NCBI GenBank assembly: GCA_023265235.1
Contig: JAHFUF010000191.1
Location: forward strand, 1-8,240
Direction: 5' to 3'
Source: Blastocatellia bacterium
GTDB lineage: Bacteria > Acidobacteriota > Blastocatellia > Chloracidobacteriales > JADJPF01
Length of the DNA stretch: 8,240 bases
The translations under genes were made by a program, and so were the position numbers. Positions 1 to 6,213 of this stretch are shown here, piece after piece. The notes under the pieces are model-generated. The model saw only the letters and a program-made list of their open reading frames with translations. It did no database searches and was not told the DNA's origin. Position 1 is the first letter of the stretch, and each line of letters starts with the position of its first letter.

Positions 1-1785
1 GTGGATAACCAGGAAGCTCAAACAACAAGCGAAACAGGTTTTAATTTTCCTTCTTCTAGGGAAGACGTTGAACCAGCTAAAACAACTAGTTTTGATTTTA
101 CTGACACCAAAAAAGACTCCATGTCTAATCCAGAAGCAGGTTTTAGTTTTACTGCCCCAGTAGCAGAAGAGAAAGAAACTACTAAATCAGACACTAAATC
201 AGAATTTGATTTTTCTACTAAGGCTACTCCTAAAGTACCTACTCCCAGAGATTCTAGAAAAAAACAAAGACCACAATTAGTAGAAGAGGATAAAGTAAAA
301 AAAATAGAACCTGTATCTAACTTAGACAGAACATTAGCAATGGATAATGCTGAGATTGCTTCTGTTATTGAGTCACGTACCAAAAGTAATAAGGAAGAAA
401 TCTCAGGCCCTCCAGCATTTGATTTTAATTTTGACTTAACCGAAAAGAACCCTTCAACTGATGAGGCTAAAAAAGCAGCTATATTTGAAGTAGAGGATCC
501 AAACTCTACTAATGCAATGCCTGCTGCTCAAACTCTTGATATCTTAAAAGCAGATTCTAGTGCTAATGCTTTTGAGTCACCAATAGAAGTCACTTTACCT
601 ATTATAAAAAAAGAAGAGAATATAGGAAATGATACTGATAGTGGTGACAAAAATAAAACGCTACCTCTTTCACCAGGCTTTACTTTTAAGCTAGATAGCC
701 CTACCATAGAAACACCTAAGGAAAATGTTTCTGAATCCAGCTTTAGTTTTGTGCCAAACACTACTACTCCTGTTCTAGAAGCACCAAAAGCAGAAGTTGA
801 AAATGATTTAACAACTAAAAAAGTTCCTGTCACTTTGGCTAAACTAGGAGAACCTACTTTATTAGAAGAAAAAAGAGCAGATATTAAAATACCTCCTCCA
901 CCAAGTTTAAGGAATAGAACAGAGGCTAAAGATAATAAAACTATTGAGCCTATACCTACACCTAAAGAGGATATAGTTGCTTCTTCTCCTCTTAAAGCAG
1001 AAATCTCTAGGCTAGAGCCGCCTAGAGCAGAGCCGCCTAGGATAGAACCACCTAAAATGGAATTACCTAAGCCGCCTAAGGTAGAGCCACCTAAAAAAGA
1101 GCCTCCTAAACGTGAAGAAAAAAGAGAGGAAATAAAGACAGAAGATTTACCTACGCCAATTTATAACCCAGATATTTTTTCTCCACCTTCTATAGTTGAA
1201 GAACCTGCTAGTATTCGTAGCGGATGGTTCAAAGGGATATTAGTTGGAGCCTCCTTGGCACTTGTTCTTATTGCTTATTCGGCATTTTTTAGAACCCCAA
1301 CAACTACTATAACTTCTCCTACTCCAACAGAGACACAAATAGTAAAAAATACTCCTATAGTAGTTGAAACAGCAGATCCTTTACCAACACCATCAGAAGT
1401 AAGTACACCAAAAACTACTCCAAGCCCGAAAGCTAGTCAAAGTCCAACACCAAAGCCTAGCAATACACCAAAAGCAACACCAACAGCTAAACCTACCAAT
1501 AAACCAGTTACTGCTACAGGCAATATACCAGATTCTGCTCCAGGTTCAGGAAAGTTTACTGTTCAAGTACGTGCTACTCAAAGTCAAGGCGAAGCGGAAG
1601 TCTTAGGTAAAAAACTACGAAATTCTGGCGCGGAAGCCTATGTAGTAAAAGCAGACTTGGGAGCAAAAGGTATTTGGTACCGTGTTCGCGTAGGGCGTTA
1701 TCAAAGTTTTAGTGAAGCACAAAAAGTAGGCTCAGAGCTTAAATCAAAAGGCTCTGTAACCGATTTTATTGCTACAATTTACTAA
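1..1785 (+). CDS. SPOR-domain single-pass membrane protein (probably 5' partial)
   Basis: The open frame runs from the first base (GTG) to TAA at 1783-1785, giving 594 visible codons. GTG could be the real start, but no upstream sequence is available to show a ribosome site, so the N-terminus is probably cut. Residues 1-411 are hydrophilic, rich in K, E, P, S and T, and look disordered. They carry repeated F-x-F motifs (near 14, 31, 48, 69, 140, 227, 248) and a proline repeat at 338-370. One membrane segment spans about 412-430, preceded by K411 and followed by a T/P/S-rich linker. Residues about 516-594 match the SPOR fold: an opening FTVQV strand, an AEVLGKKLRNSGAEAYVV helix-strand unit, a WYRVRVGRY strand and a second helix. 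In the SPOR family this domain binds denuded peptidoglycan glycan strands at division sites. The topology (long cytoplasmic tail, periplasmic SPOR) resembles FtsN and DamX. A role in division or wall remodelling is inferred. Confidence 0.88.
   Translation: MDNQEAQTTSETGFNFPSSREDVEPAKTTSFDFTDTKKDSMSNPEAGFSFTAPVAEEKETTKSDTKSEFDFSTKATPKVPTPRDSRKKQRPQLVEEDKVKKIEPVSNLDRTLAMDNAEIASVIESRTKSNKEEISGPPAFDFNFDLTEKNPSTDEAKKAAIFEVEDPNSTNAMPAAQTLDILKADSSANAFESPIEVTLPIIKKEENIGNDTDSGDKNKTLPLSPGFTFKLDSPTIETPKENVSESSFSFVPNTTTPVLEAPKAEVENDLTTKKVPVTLAKLGEPTLLEEKRADIKIPPPPSLRNRTEAKDNKTIEPIPTPKEDIVASSPLKAEISRLEPPRAEPPRIEPPKMELPKPPKVEPPKKEPPKREEKREEIKTEDLPTPIYNPDIFSPPSIVEEPASIRSGWFKGILVGASLALVLIAYSAFFRTPTTTITSPTPTETQIVKNTPIVVETADPLPTPSEVSTPKTTPSPKASQSPTPKPSNTPKATPTAKPTNKPVTATGNIPDSAPGSGKFTVQVRATQSQGEAEVLGKKLRNSGAEAYVVKADLGAKGIWYRVRVGRYQSFSEAQKVGSELKSKGSVTDFIATIY
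1012..1110 (+). repeat. 15-bp tandem repeat encoding xEPP(R/K) pentapeptides
   Basis: Within the SPOR-protein gene, residues 338-370 read as successive LEPPR, AEPPR, IEPPK, MELPK, (PPK), VEPPK, KEPPK units. One unit is shortened to three residues. The codons CCG/CCA/CCT followed by AGA/AGG/AAA vary between units, so the repeat is older than a fresh slippage event. It lies just on the cytoplasmic side of the membrane segment. A charged proline-rich rod or spacer is the likely structural role. Confidence 0.8.
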
Positions 1786-1830
1786 TAAATATCAGTAAAT
1801 ATTTATTAAATAATTTAGCGTTTTACTAAT

Positions 1831-1857
1831 AAGGAGAAAACCGAAAGTTTTCTCCTT
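1831..1857 (+). terminator. Stem-loop downstream of the SPOR-protein gene
   Basis: An 11-bp perfect inverted repeat (AAGGAGAAAAC and GTTTTCTCCTT) surrounds the 5-nt loop CGAAA, 45 nt after the stop codon. The 3' arm ends in a short T run (TTT, then ATTG). It has an intrinsic-terminator shape, but the T tract is weak and the stem is AT-rich. It lies 23 nt before the next gene's ATG, so it could instead be a leader hairpin if transcription reads through. No convincing promoter is visible between it and that ATG, so readthrough or an overlapping weak promoter is plausible. Confidence 0.65.
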
Positions 1858-1880
1858 TATTGCTATTTAGGAAAAATCTT

Positions 1881-3329
1881 ATGAAGAAAATTTTTTTAGC
1901 CAGCAGTTTTTTTGTACTATCTTTTTTTTCTATTCCTGTTTTAGCTGACACAATTGTGCTTAAGGATGGTCGCACGATACGTTGTGATATTGTTCGTGAA
2001 GATGGTAATGTGGTTCGTTATTGGATTGGTGAAGCGTCTTTAACCGTTTCTCGCGATAAGGTAGAACGTATTGAGCGCGATAATCAAAAAGGTGAAGCAC
2101 TTACAAGCTCTAATAATAGAACCTCTGTTGAAAATATACCTAATGTTAATAATGATAATAAACAGATTCTTAAGCCAGCCTATAGCCCTCCAATAATTAA
2201 AACCATAGATGGAACCTTAAATATAGAAACAATAGAAAAACTAGAAGCTAGTCTAAAAAATAACCCTCAGGATAAAGCAGCAATAGAGCAGTTAGTTAGT
2301 GCATTAAATATAGTTGCTTTTACAGAACGAGAAAATGGTAATGTTCTTAAAGCAAAAGAGTTCTTAAGCCGTGCCTTAAATTGGCAACCAAATAACCTTG
2401 ATAGTTTAATTGGATTAGCTAGTGTTGAAATAGCGGAAGGACTCTATAGTGAAGCTGTCCAACATGCAAACAAAGCTGTATTGGTAGACCCCAAAAATCA
2501 ATTAGCTCACTATTATCTTGGAGCAGCTTATTATAACCTAGAAGATATACCTAGGGCTGTAAGTTCCTGGCAAGTAGGGCTTAGATTAGGTGAAGATCCT
2601 GTGATGCGAGCAGCTTTGACAAAAGCAGAAAAAGAATTAGCCCTAGCTAATGATTTTAGTAATGGCCGTAATCGGTTTTTTAATCTTGTGCTAGAAGGTG
2701 GTTCAGCCAATCTAGGGTTAGAGAGCCAATTGTTAATTATTCTTGAAGAAAGCCATAGTAAGCTAAAACGACAATTTGATTTTGAGCCAAAAGAAAGAAT
2801 AAGCGCTATTTTTTACACACAACAAACTTTTTCAGATATTACTCGTGCTCCTAGTTGGGCAGGCGCATTAAATGATGGCAAACTCCGTGTCCCAATAGGA
2901 GGGTTAACAGGAGTAAATGCTGAACTAGCCAAGACTATTACTCATGAACTAACACATTCTTTTGTTTATTTTAAGTCCCATGGCAAGTGTCCTACTTGGC
3001 TCAATGAAGGATTAGCTCAACTAATGGAAGGAGATTCTGCCAATCAATATTATAAAGTATTAGCTAAAGTAATTGCTGAGAACCCAGCTTTTAACTTAAA
3101 GAATTTAAGTGGCTCTTTTATTAGATTTTCTCCAGAACAAGCCCAAGTAGCCTATGCTTATTCTTTAGCCGCCGTTGAGCTACTTTGTGAGCGTAACGTT
3201 AACACAGCAATATCAGTTCTAGAAGATTTGTCACAAAACTCTAATATTGACACTGCTATCTCTCGTCATACACGGTACAAAGACTTAAAAGCTTTTGAAT
3301 ACGAGCTAAACCGGCGACTGTCCCAATAA
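1881..3329 (+). CDS. Exported TPR protein with C-terminal peptidase MA-like (gluzincin) metallopeptidase domain
   Basis: ATG at 1881 is chosen over a TTG at 1860 because AGGA (1869-1872) lies 8 nt upstream and the product, 482 aa, then opens with a clean signal peptide (MKK, hydrophobic core, VLA|D with cleavage near residue 22). Next is a small beta-rich segment at about 23-67 (TIVLKDGRTIRCDIV onward), often seen at the N-terminus of exported TPR proteins. TPR-like helices follow at about 116-250, including an AHYYLGAAYYNLEDIPRAV stretch. From about 265 comes a peptidase MA-type domain with HELTH at 355-359 and a downstream NEG whose E376 is placed as third zinc ligand, the HExxH...E pattern of gluzincins. 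All visible catalytic residues are present, so an active zinc endopeptidase is inferred. It should be periplasmic or secreted; the substrate is unknown. ttcA follows 46 nt later on the same strand, but TtcA acts on tRNA, so a shared function is not implied. Confidence 0.87.
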   Translation: MKKIFLASSFFVLSFFSIPVLADTIVLKDGRTIRCDIVREDGNVVRYWIGEASLTVSRDKVERIERDNQKGEALTSSNNRTSVENIPNVNNDNKQILKPAYSPPIIKTIDGTLNIETIEKLEASLKNNPQDKAAIEQLVSALNIVAFTERENGNVLKAKEFLSRALNWQPNNLDSLIGLASVEIAEGLYSEAVQHANKAVLVDPKNQLAHYYLGAAYYNLEDIPRAVSSWQVGLRLGEDPVMRAALTKAEKELALANDFSNGRNRFFNLVLEGGSANLGLESQLLIILEESHSKLKRQFDFEPKERISAIFYTQQTFSDITRAPSWAGALNDGKLRVPIGGLTGVNAELAKTITHELTHSFVYFKSHGKCPTWLNEGLAQLMEGDSANQYYKVLAKVIAENPAFNLKNLSGSFIRFSPEQAQVAYAYSLAAVELLCERNVNTAISVLEDLSQNSNIDTAISRHTRYKDLKAFEYELNRRLSQ

Positions 3330-3375
3330 AAATTAAGCCTGTTTTGGCTTGTATAAATTTAACAGTAGGAGATTT

Positions 3376-4296
3376 ATGACTTTAGTAAAAGCTCAAAGCG
3401 AGCAAGCAGAAAAATTACAAAAACGGCTTTACCGTCGTTTAGGAGAAGCTATTGAAGATTATCAAATGATTAGTGAGGGCGACCGGATTATGGTTTGCTT
3501 AAGTGGTGGTAAGGATAGCTTTACATTGCTTTCTTTACTCTATCATTTACAAAAACGCGCTCCAGTACATTTTGAAATTTTGGCTGTAAACCTAGACCAA
3601 AAACAACCTAATTTCCCAGCACATATCCTACCAGAATATCTAGCTAATTTAGGGGTGACATTTCAAATTATTGAGAAAGATACTTATTCTATTGTTAAAA
3701 GGTTGATTCCTGAAGGGGAAACAATGTGTTCTGCTTGTTCTAGGTTGCGTCGTGGAATCCTTTATAACACAGCCGTTGAGCAAGGATGTAATAAAATTGC
3801 TCTTGGCCATCACGCAGATGATATTCTAGAGACTTTTTTCTTAAACTTCTTTTTTAATGGGACAATGAAGGCTATGCCGCCCATTTTGCGTAGCGATGAT
3901 GGTCGTAATACTCTAATTCGGCCATTGGCTTATTGTCGTGAAAGTGACATTGCTGCATATGCCGCTATCCAAGATTTCCCTATCATCCCTTGTGATTTAT
4001 GTGGTTCACAGGAAAACTTAAAACGTAAACGAGTAAAACGCTTAGTTAAAGAGCTTGAATCAGAATTTCCTAAGGTATGGACATCAATGTTTGCTGCATT
4101 AGGAAGAATAATTCCTTCACATATGATGGATAATAAACTTTTTGATTTTAAAGCACTTTCAAATAGTGTTGGTGATTTATCAATAGAATTAGACTCTGTT
4201 TTAGCACATAACGAAACGACTAGCTCTCCGGCATTGGTAAGTCTATCAGGTTCAAATAATGGTCGTGTTACAAAAGAATTGCCAATAGCTTTGTAG
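3376..4296 (+). CDS. ttcA: tRNA 2-thiocytidine(32) synthetase TtcA
   Basis: TtcA thiolates cytidine 32 in the anticodon loop of some tRNAs, using ATP activation and an Fe-S cluster in the cytoplasm. The 306-aa product, close to the usual TtcA length (about 310), has the PP-loop SGGKDS at 43-48, LDQKQPNFP at 73-81, MCSACSRLRRG with C118 and C121, the LGHHADD motif at 143-149, and CDLCGSQ with C206 and C209. The C118/C121 pair and a cysteine of the later motif are the cluster ligands in characterised TtcA proteins. ATG at 3376 is preferred to a TTG at 3349 because GGAG (3368-3371) lies just before it, although the 4-nt gap is short, and family homology begins around there. The final 11 residues (296-306) and the stop are encoded inside a palindromic repeat shared with 4920-5008, so this tail is probably acquired rather than ancestral. 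The catalytic core is intact. Confidence 0.95.
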   Translation: MTLVKAQSEQAEKLQKRLYRRLGEAIEDYQMISEGDRIMVCLSGGKDSFTLLSLLYHLQKRAPVHFEILAVNLDQKQPNFPAHILPEYLANLGVTFQIIEKDTYSIVKRLIPEGETMCSACSRLRRGILYNTAVEQGCNKIALGHHADDILETFFLNFFFNGTMKAMPPILRSDDGRNTLIRPLAYCRESDIAAYAAIQDFPIIPCDLCGSQENLKRKRVKRLVKELESEFPKVWTSMFAALGRIIPSHMMDNKLFDFKALSNSVGDLSIELDSVLAHNETTSSPALVSLSGSNNGRVTKELPIAL

Positions 4297-4348
4297 CCCT
4301 ATTCAACAAACAGTTAAACCTTATCGCCAACTTTCTTGTAACACTACC
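4261..4348. repeat. Left palindromic element, overlapping the 3' end of ttcA
   Basis: The 23-nt outer arm 4261-4283 (GGTCGTGTTACAAAAGAATT, then GCC) is complementary to the inner arm 4326-4348, with 19 of 23 positions pairing including one G-T, around a 42-nt centre. The whole element matches the reverse complement of 5008-4920 at roughly 85% (my hand alignment, one gap). It spans the last codons and stop of ttcA and the space between two convergent genes, where the hairpin could also act as a two-way transcript end. I see no target-site duplication at its edges. It resembles a MITE-like or palindromic repeat. Confidence 0.85.
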
Positions 4349-4398
4349 TTGCAGTGATAGTAGGATGGTATAGACTTTTGCTTTAAGTCCCAACTTGC

Positions 4399-4845
4399 CT
4401 AGCTCGCCCTATCCAACCGTGCCTTAATTTCTTTTACTTCTTCCTCTACAATATTAATGCGTTCATGAAAGTGAGCAACACTCTTATCTAGGTAATGGAC
4501 AGACTTAGCCTGCTTGTCAAACCTATCGTTAATCTCATTTCTAAACTCATCGGTTATACGGCGAAGGTTTCTAATACCTAGTCGCATATTATCTTGAGTA
4601 CTTTGGACGGTATCGATTTTAGTTTCTAGACGTGCTTGGCCTTGTTTTAGCTCGTTTACGTCAGAGCGTAGTTCGGTCTGTCCGTGTTCTAGACGTGCTT
4701 GGCCTTGTTTTAGCTCGTTTACGTCAGAGCGTAGTTCGGTCTGTCCGTGTTCTAGACGTGTTTGGCCTTGTTGCAATTCTTTTAATTCGCCTTCAATACT
4801 AGTGAATTTGCTTAATAATAATTGGAACATTTCTTCGGTGGTCAT
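4399..4845 (-). CDS. Coiled-coil protein of unknown function with internal heptad repeats
   Basis: The 148-aa product starts at ATG 4845, with GAAGGT (4854-4859) 8 nt upstream and a strong promoter beyond it. It has no signal peptide, membrane segment or cysteine. After a short N-terminal part (MTTEEMFQLLLSKF) it is almost all heptad: L-x6-L spacing runs through repeats of LKQGQARLEHGQTELRSDVNE, a 21-residue (three-heptad) unit present about 2.4 times. The C-terminal half (about 75-148) is a non-repeated, charged helical region ending KEIKARLDRAS. It probably forms a soluble homo-oligomeric coiled coil. I do not recognise a named family, and short coiled-coil proteins of this look are common hypothetical proteins in many bacteria. 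It faces ttcA convergently and lies between two palindromic repeats, suggesting it is cargo of, or at least linked to, that repeat. The open frame, ribosome site and promoter together support a real gene. Confidence 0.75.
   Translation of the reverse strand: MTTEEMFQLLLSKFTSIEGELKELQQGQTRLEHGQTELRSDVNELKQGQARLEHGQTELRSDVNELKQGQARLETKIDTVQSTQDNMRLGIRNLRRITDEFRNEINDRFDKQAKSVHYLDKSVAHFHERINIVEEEVKEIKARLDRAS
4624..4772 (-). repeat. 63-bp tandem repeat inside the coiled-coil gene (2.4 copies)
   Basis: Copies at 4624-4686 and 4687-4749 are identical base for base. A third, partial copy starts at 4750 and matches for about 23 nt with one C-to-T change before diverging. The unit length equals 21 codons or three heptads, so gain or loss of a copy keeps both frame and coiled-coil register. 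Perfect identity points to a recent duplication or ongoing homogenisation. Confidence 0.95.
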
Positions 4846-4884
4846 TAAATTGTACCTTCAGAATAGGTAATAAATTTACCCCAC

Positions 4885-4893
4885 ATTATAGCA
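4885..4893 (-). promoter_or_regulatory. Extended -10 promoter of the coiled-coil gene
   Basis: Read on the minus strand, TGCTATAAT is a perfect TGnTATAAT extended -10 element, 39 nt before the ATG at 4845. No good -35 hexamer is found 16-18 nt upstream, as is usual for extended -10 promoters. The element lies inside the repeat-bounded block, so the gene carries its own promoter. Confidence 0.6.
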
Positions 4894-4919
4894 TGGTTAG
4901 TATTGGAGCAGATATATTG

Positions 4920-5008
4920 GGGTGTATTACAAAAAAGTTGGCAGATAAGTTTTAACAGGTTGTTGAATAGGATTACAACGCTTTTGGTAATTCTTTTGTA
5001 ACACGACC
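4920..5008. repeat. Right palindromic element, inverted relative to the left copy
   Basis: The inner arm 4920-4942 and the outer arm 4986-5008 are imperfect inverted repeats. Read on the minus strand from 5008 the element begins with the same 20 bases (GGTCGTGTTACAAAAGAATT) as the left element at 4261. It then keeps CCTATTCAACAA and the inner GCCAACTTT block. Read in the phase used by ttcA it encodes GRVTKELPKAL and a TAA stop, although a TAG immediately precedes it, so here it is not the end of a gene. It lies in non-coding DNA between the coiled-coil promoter and the tRNA gene. Confidence 0.85.
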
Positions 5009-5120
5009 CTAAAGTTTAGATAGTGTTTATTGGAGTGATTAAAAGGTTATTTTTCCTCAATGTGGCCTTATGTGGAAATTACCTAAATGATGAGTGACTG
5101 TAAGTTATTGAAAGTAAAAA

Positions 5121-5195
5121 GGCGGGCAACCGGGCTTGAACCGGCGACCTCTTGATCCACAGTCAAGCGCTCTAACCAACTGAGCTATGCCCACC
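5121..5195 (-). tRNA. tRNA-His (anticodon GTG)
   Basis: The minus strand folds as a full cloverleaf: acceptor GTGGGCA with TGCCCGC (one G-T), D stem GCTC/GAGC with an AGTTGGTTA loop, anticodon stem CTTGA/TCAAG around loop CTGTGGA, and T arm GCCGG-TTCAAGC-CCGGT. The anticodon GTG lies at 5158-5160 and reads histidine codons. The extra 5' G (-1) opposite the discriminator C, specific to tRNA-His, is encoded at 5195. The 3' CCA is not encoded (AAA on the plus strand next to 5121), so it must be added after transcription. Confidence 0.97.
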
Positions 5196-5238
5196 ATAAA
5201 CTCGATTAAAATATCAAAGATTTTTGTTGGAAACAACT

Positions 5239-5266
5239 ATTATAGGGATTTCTAAACCCTTTGCAA
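5239..5266 (-). promoter_or_regulatory. Promoter of the tRNA-His gene
   Basis: On the minus strand TTGCAA (5261-5266) and a perfect TATAAT (5239-5244) are separated by 16 nt. The -10 box ends 43 nt before the mature tRNA 5' end, leaving room for a leader of about 35 nt to be removed by RNase P. No other gene lies between this promoter and the tRNA. Confidence 0.65.
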
Positions 5267-5400
5267 GCTCTTTTGTACAAAAACTTGGTGCCAATTTTTA
5301 TTGCTATACTCTGGATCGCATCTCTAATTCCTACAACATACTATTTTTAGCTGAACTTATACACCTGTAAACCGCTTGTGTTTAGAGGTTTAGGTAGGTT

Positions 5401-5446
5401 TAGATAAATAAAGAGTGCGATATTTTTGCCCCTCTCTATTTATCTA
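5401..5446 (-). terminator. Stem-loop just after the FKBP gene, possible transcript end
   Basis: The arms at 5401-5415 and 5432-5446 form a 15-bp inverted repeat (TAGATAAATA with AGAG) with one mismatch and a 16-nt loop. It starts 12 nt after the FKBP stop codon in the direction of transcription. No T run follows on the minus strand, so it is not a standard intrinsic terminator. It may instead protect the 3' end of the mRNA. Confidence 0.4.
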
Positions 5447-5458
5447 GACTATGTTAAT

Positions 5459-5965
5459 CTACTTGATATCTACCAACTCAACTACAAAAATTAATGTTGC
5501 ATTAGGAGGAATTGCACCACCAGCACCACGTTCACCATAACCAAGTGAAGAAGGAATAACTAATATTGCCTGATCGCCAATCCCTAATTTGGCTATGCCT
5601 TCGTCCCAACCTTTGATTACTTGCCCAGTTCCCAACTTAAATGCTATAGGTTCACCGCGACCAGGATCACGCGAACTATCAAACTTAGTTCCATCAGTTA
5701 AAGTGCCTGTATAGTGGACTAATACTGTATCACCAGTGTTTGGTTTACGAGCATCAGCATTACGGCGTGTAGGAACAAAAGTTAATCCACTTTCTGTAGT
5801 AATTGCAATGCTAGTAGCAGCAGAAACAGCAGAGGGTTGAGCAGATTTAGTTGCAACAGGGCGTGGTTTTTTACGATGAATAGGGGGTTTTTTTCCTCCA
5901 GATTGGCTATAACCAAAAGAGGTAAACAAACAGATTAACAGTGTAACTAAAATAAATTTTTTCAT
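5459..5965 (-). CDS. Exported FKBP-type peptidyl-prolyl cis-trans isomerase
   Basis: It catalyses cis-trans isomerisation of prolyl bonds, here during folding of exported proteins. The 168-aa product starts at ATG 5965, with AGGA (5972-5975) 6 nt upstream. Residues 1-20 are a signal peptide (MKKFILVTLLICLF, GYS|Q); C12 is not in a lipobox, so a soluble periplasmic form is expected. A basic, proline- and alanine-rich linker (about 24-52) leads to one complete FKBP domain (about 57-168). The drug- and proline-pocket residues known from FKBP12 all have counterparts: Y85, F95-D96, F109, V116-I117, W120, Y143 and F160, in the motifs VHYTG, FDSS, VIKGWDEG, LGYGERG and IPPNATLIF. There is no N-terminal dimerisation domain of the FkpA/Mip type. 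The divergent neighbour is an anchored macroglobulin; a functional tie is not shown. Confidence 0.95.
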   Translation of the reverse strand: MKKFILVTLLICLFTSFGYSQSGGKKPPIHRKKPRPVATKSAQPSAVSAATSIAITTESGLTFVPTRRNADARKPNTGDTVLVHYTGTLTDGTKFDSSRDPGRGEPIAFKLGTGQVIKGWDEGIAKLGIGDQAILVIPSSLGYGERGAGGAIPPNATLIFVVELVDIK

Positions 5966-6006
5966 TATTTTTCCTTGATTTTTTGAGAATAGACAAATAA
6001 GACCTG

Positions 6007-6012
6007 ATTATA
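6007..6012 (-). promoter_or_regulatory. -10 box of the FKBP gene
   Basis: A perfect TATAAT on the minus strand lies 41 nt before the FKBP start codon. The hexamer 17 nt upstream (AAGACG) keeps only the GAC core of a -35 box, so strength is uncertain. With the box at 6102-6107 it makes a divergent promoter pair. Confidence 0.5.
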
Positions 6013-6101
6013 ACTGTTTCTTATTTTTTCGTCTTGCTAGTAGAACCAAAAGCAAAGGTTAAAAGTGTGGAACCTTTTGTTATTTTTTCTACTGCATCGT
6101 T

Positions 6102-6107
6102 TATAAT
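6102..6107 (+). promoter_or_regulatory. -10 box of the alpha-2-macroglobulin gene
   Basis: A perfect TATAAT on the plus strand, with a possible TTGTTA -35 at 6077-6082 (19-nt spacer, longer than ideal). It would give a 5' leader of about 100 nt before the ATG at 6214. A small inverted repeat (AAAGGTT 6054-6060 with AACCTTT 6071-6077) overlaps the start of the -35 region and could be an operator, but this is weak. Confidence 0.5.
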
Positions 6108-6213
6108 AGCGGGAAAACCACAGAACAACCGGGAACAATGTTGCTAACTTGTGCGACTAACATAACAAAACTTACAACTCTAAATTTAACCCTGTAAAAA
6201 TAAGGTAGGCTCT

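Larger units (their letters stand above)
4261..5008. mobile_element. Candidate repeat-bounded cassette carrying a coiled-coil gene
   Basis: Two inversely oriented, about 85% identical elements of about 88 bp bound a 748-bp block whose only gene is the minus-strand coiled-coil protein with its own promoter. No transposase is encoded, so if it moved it would need help in trans. Long inverted repeats around a small cargo gene are what a non-autonomous transposon would look like. The alternative is two independent insertions of one palindromic repeat on either side of a resident gene. No flanking duplication was found by eye, which leaves the mechanism open. Confidence 0.5.

Noticed and set aside
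3335..3357. AAGCC/GGCTT mini-hairpin and a TATAAA box before ttcA, considered as terminator or promoter.
   Set aside because: The stem is only 5 bp, no -35 box fits, and the spacing suits simple co-transcription with the upstream gene.
4261..5008. A CRISPR or toxin-antitoxin reading of the repeat-rich middle region.
   Set aside because: There are only two palindromic copies without regular spacers, and the single coiled-coil gene has no toxin-like partner next to it.
5044..5084. Imperfect stem-loop (AGGTTATTTTTCC with GGAAATTACCT) downstream of the tRNA gene, considered as its terminator.
   Set aside because: The arms differ in length and no T run follows on the minus strand; a T-rich stretch right after the tRNA is equally plausible as the processing region.
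5371..5405. Clustered GTTTAG/GGTTTAGGTAGGTTTAG telomere-like direct repeats.
   Set aside because: Only about three irregular copies in AT-rich intergenic DNA, with no array structure.
6138..6197. A 19-codon frame (MLLTCATNITKLTTLNLTL) in the leader of the macroglobulin gene, rich in Leu and Thr.
   Set aside because: The ribosome-site match is poor and close (GGGA 3 nt from ATG), there is no downstream attenuator hairpin, and a frame this short is expected by chance.
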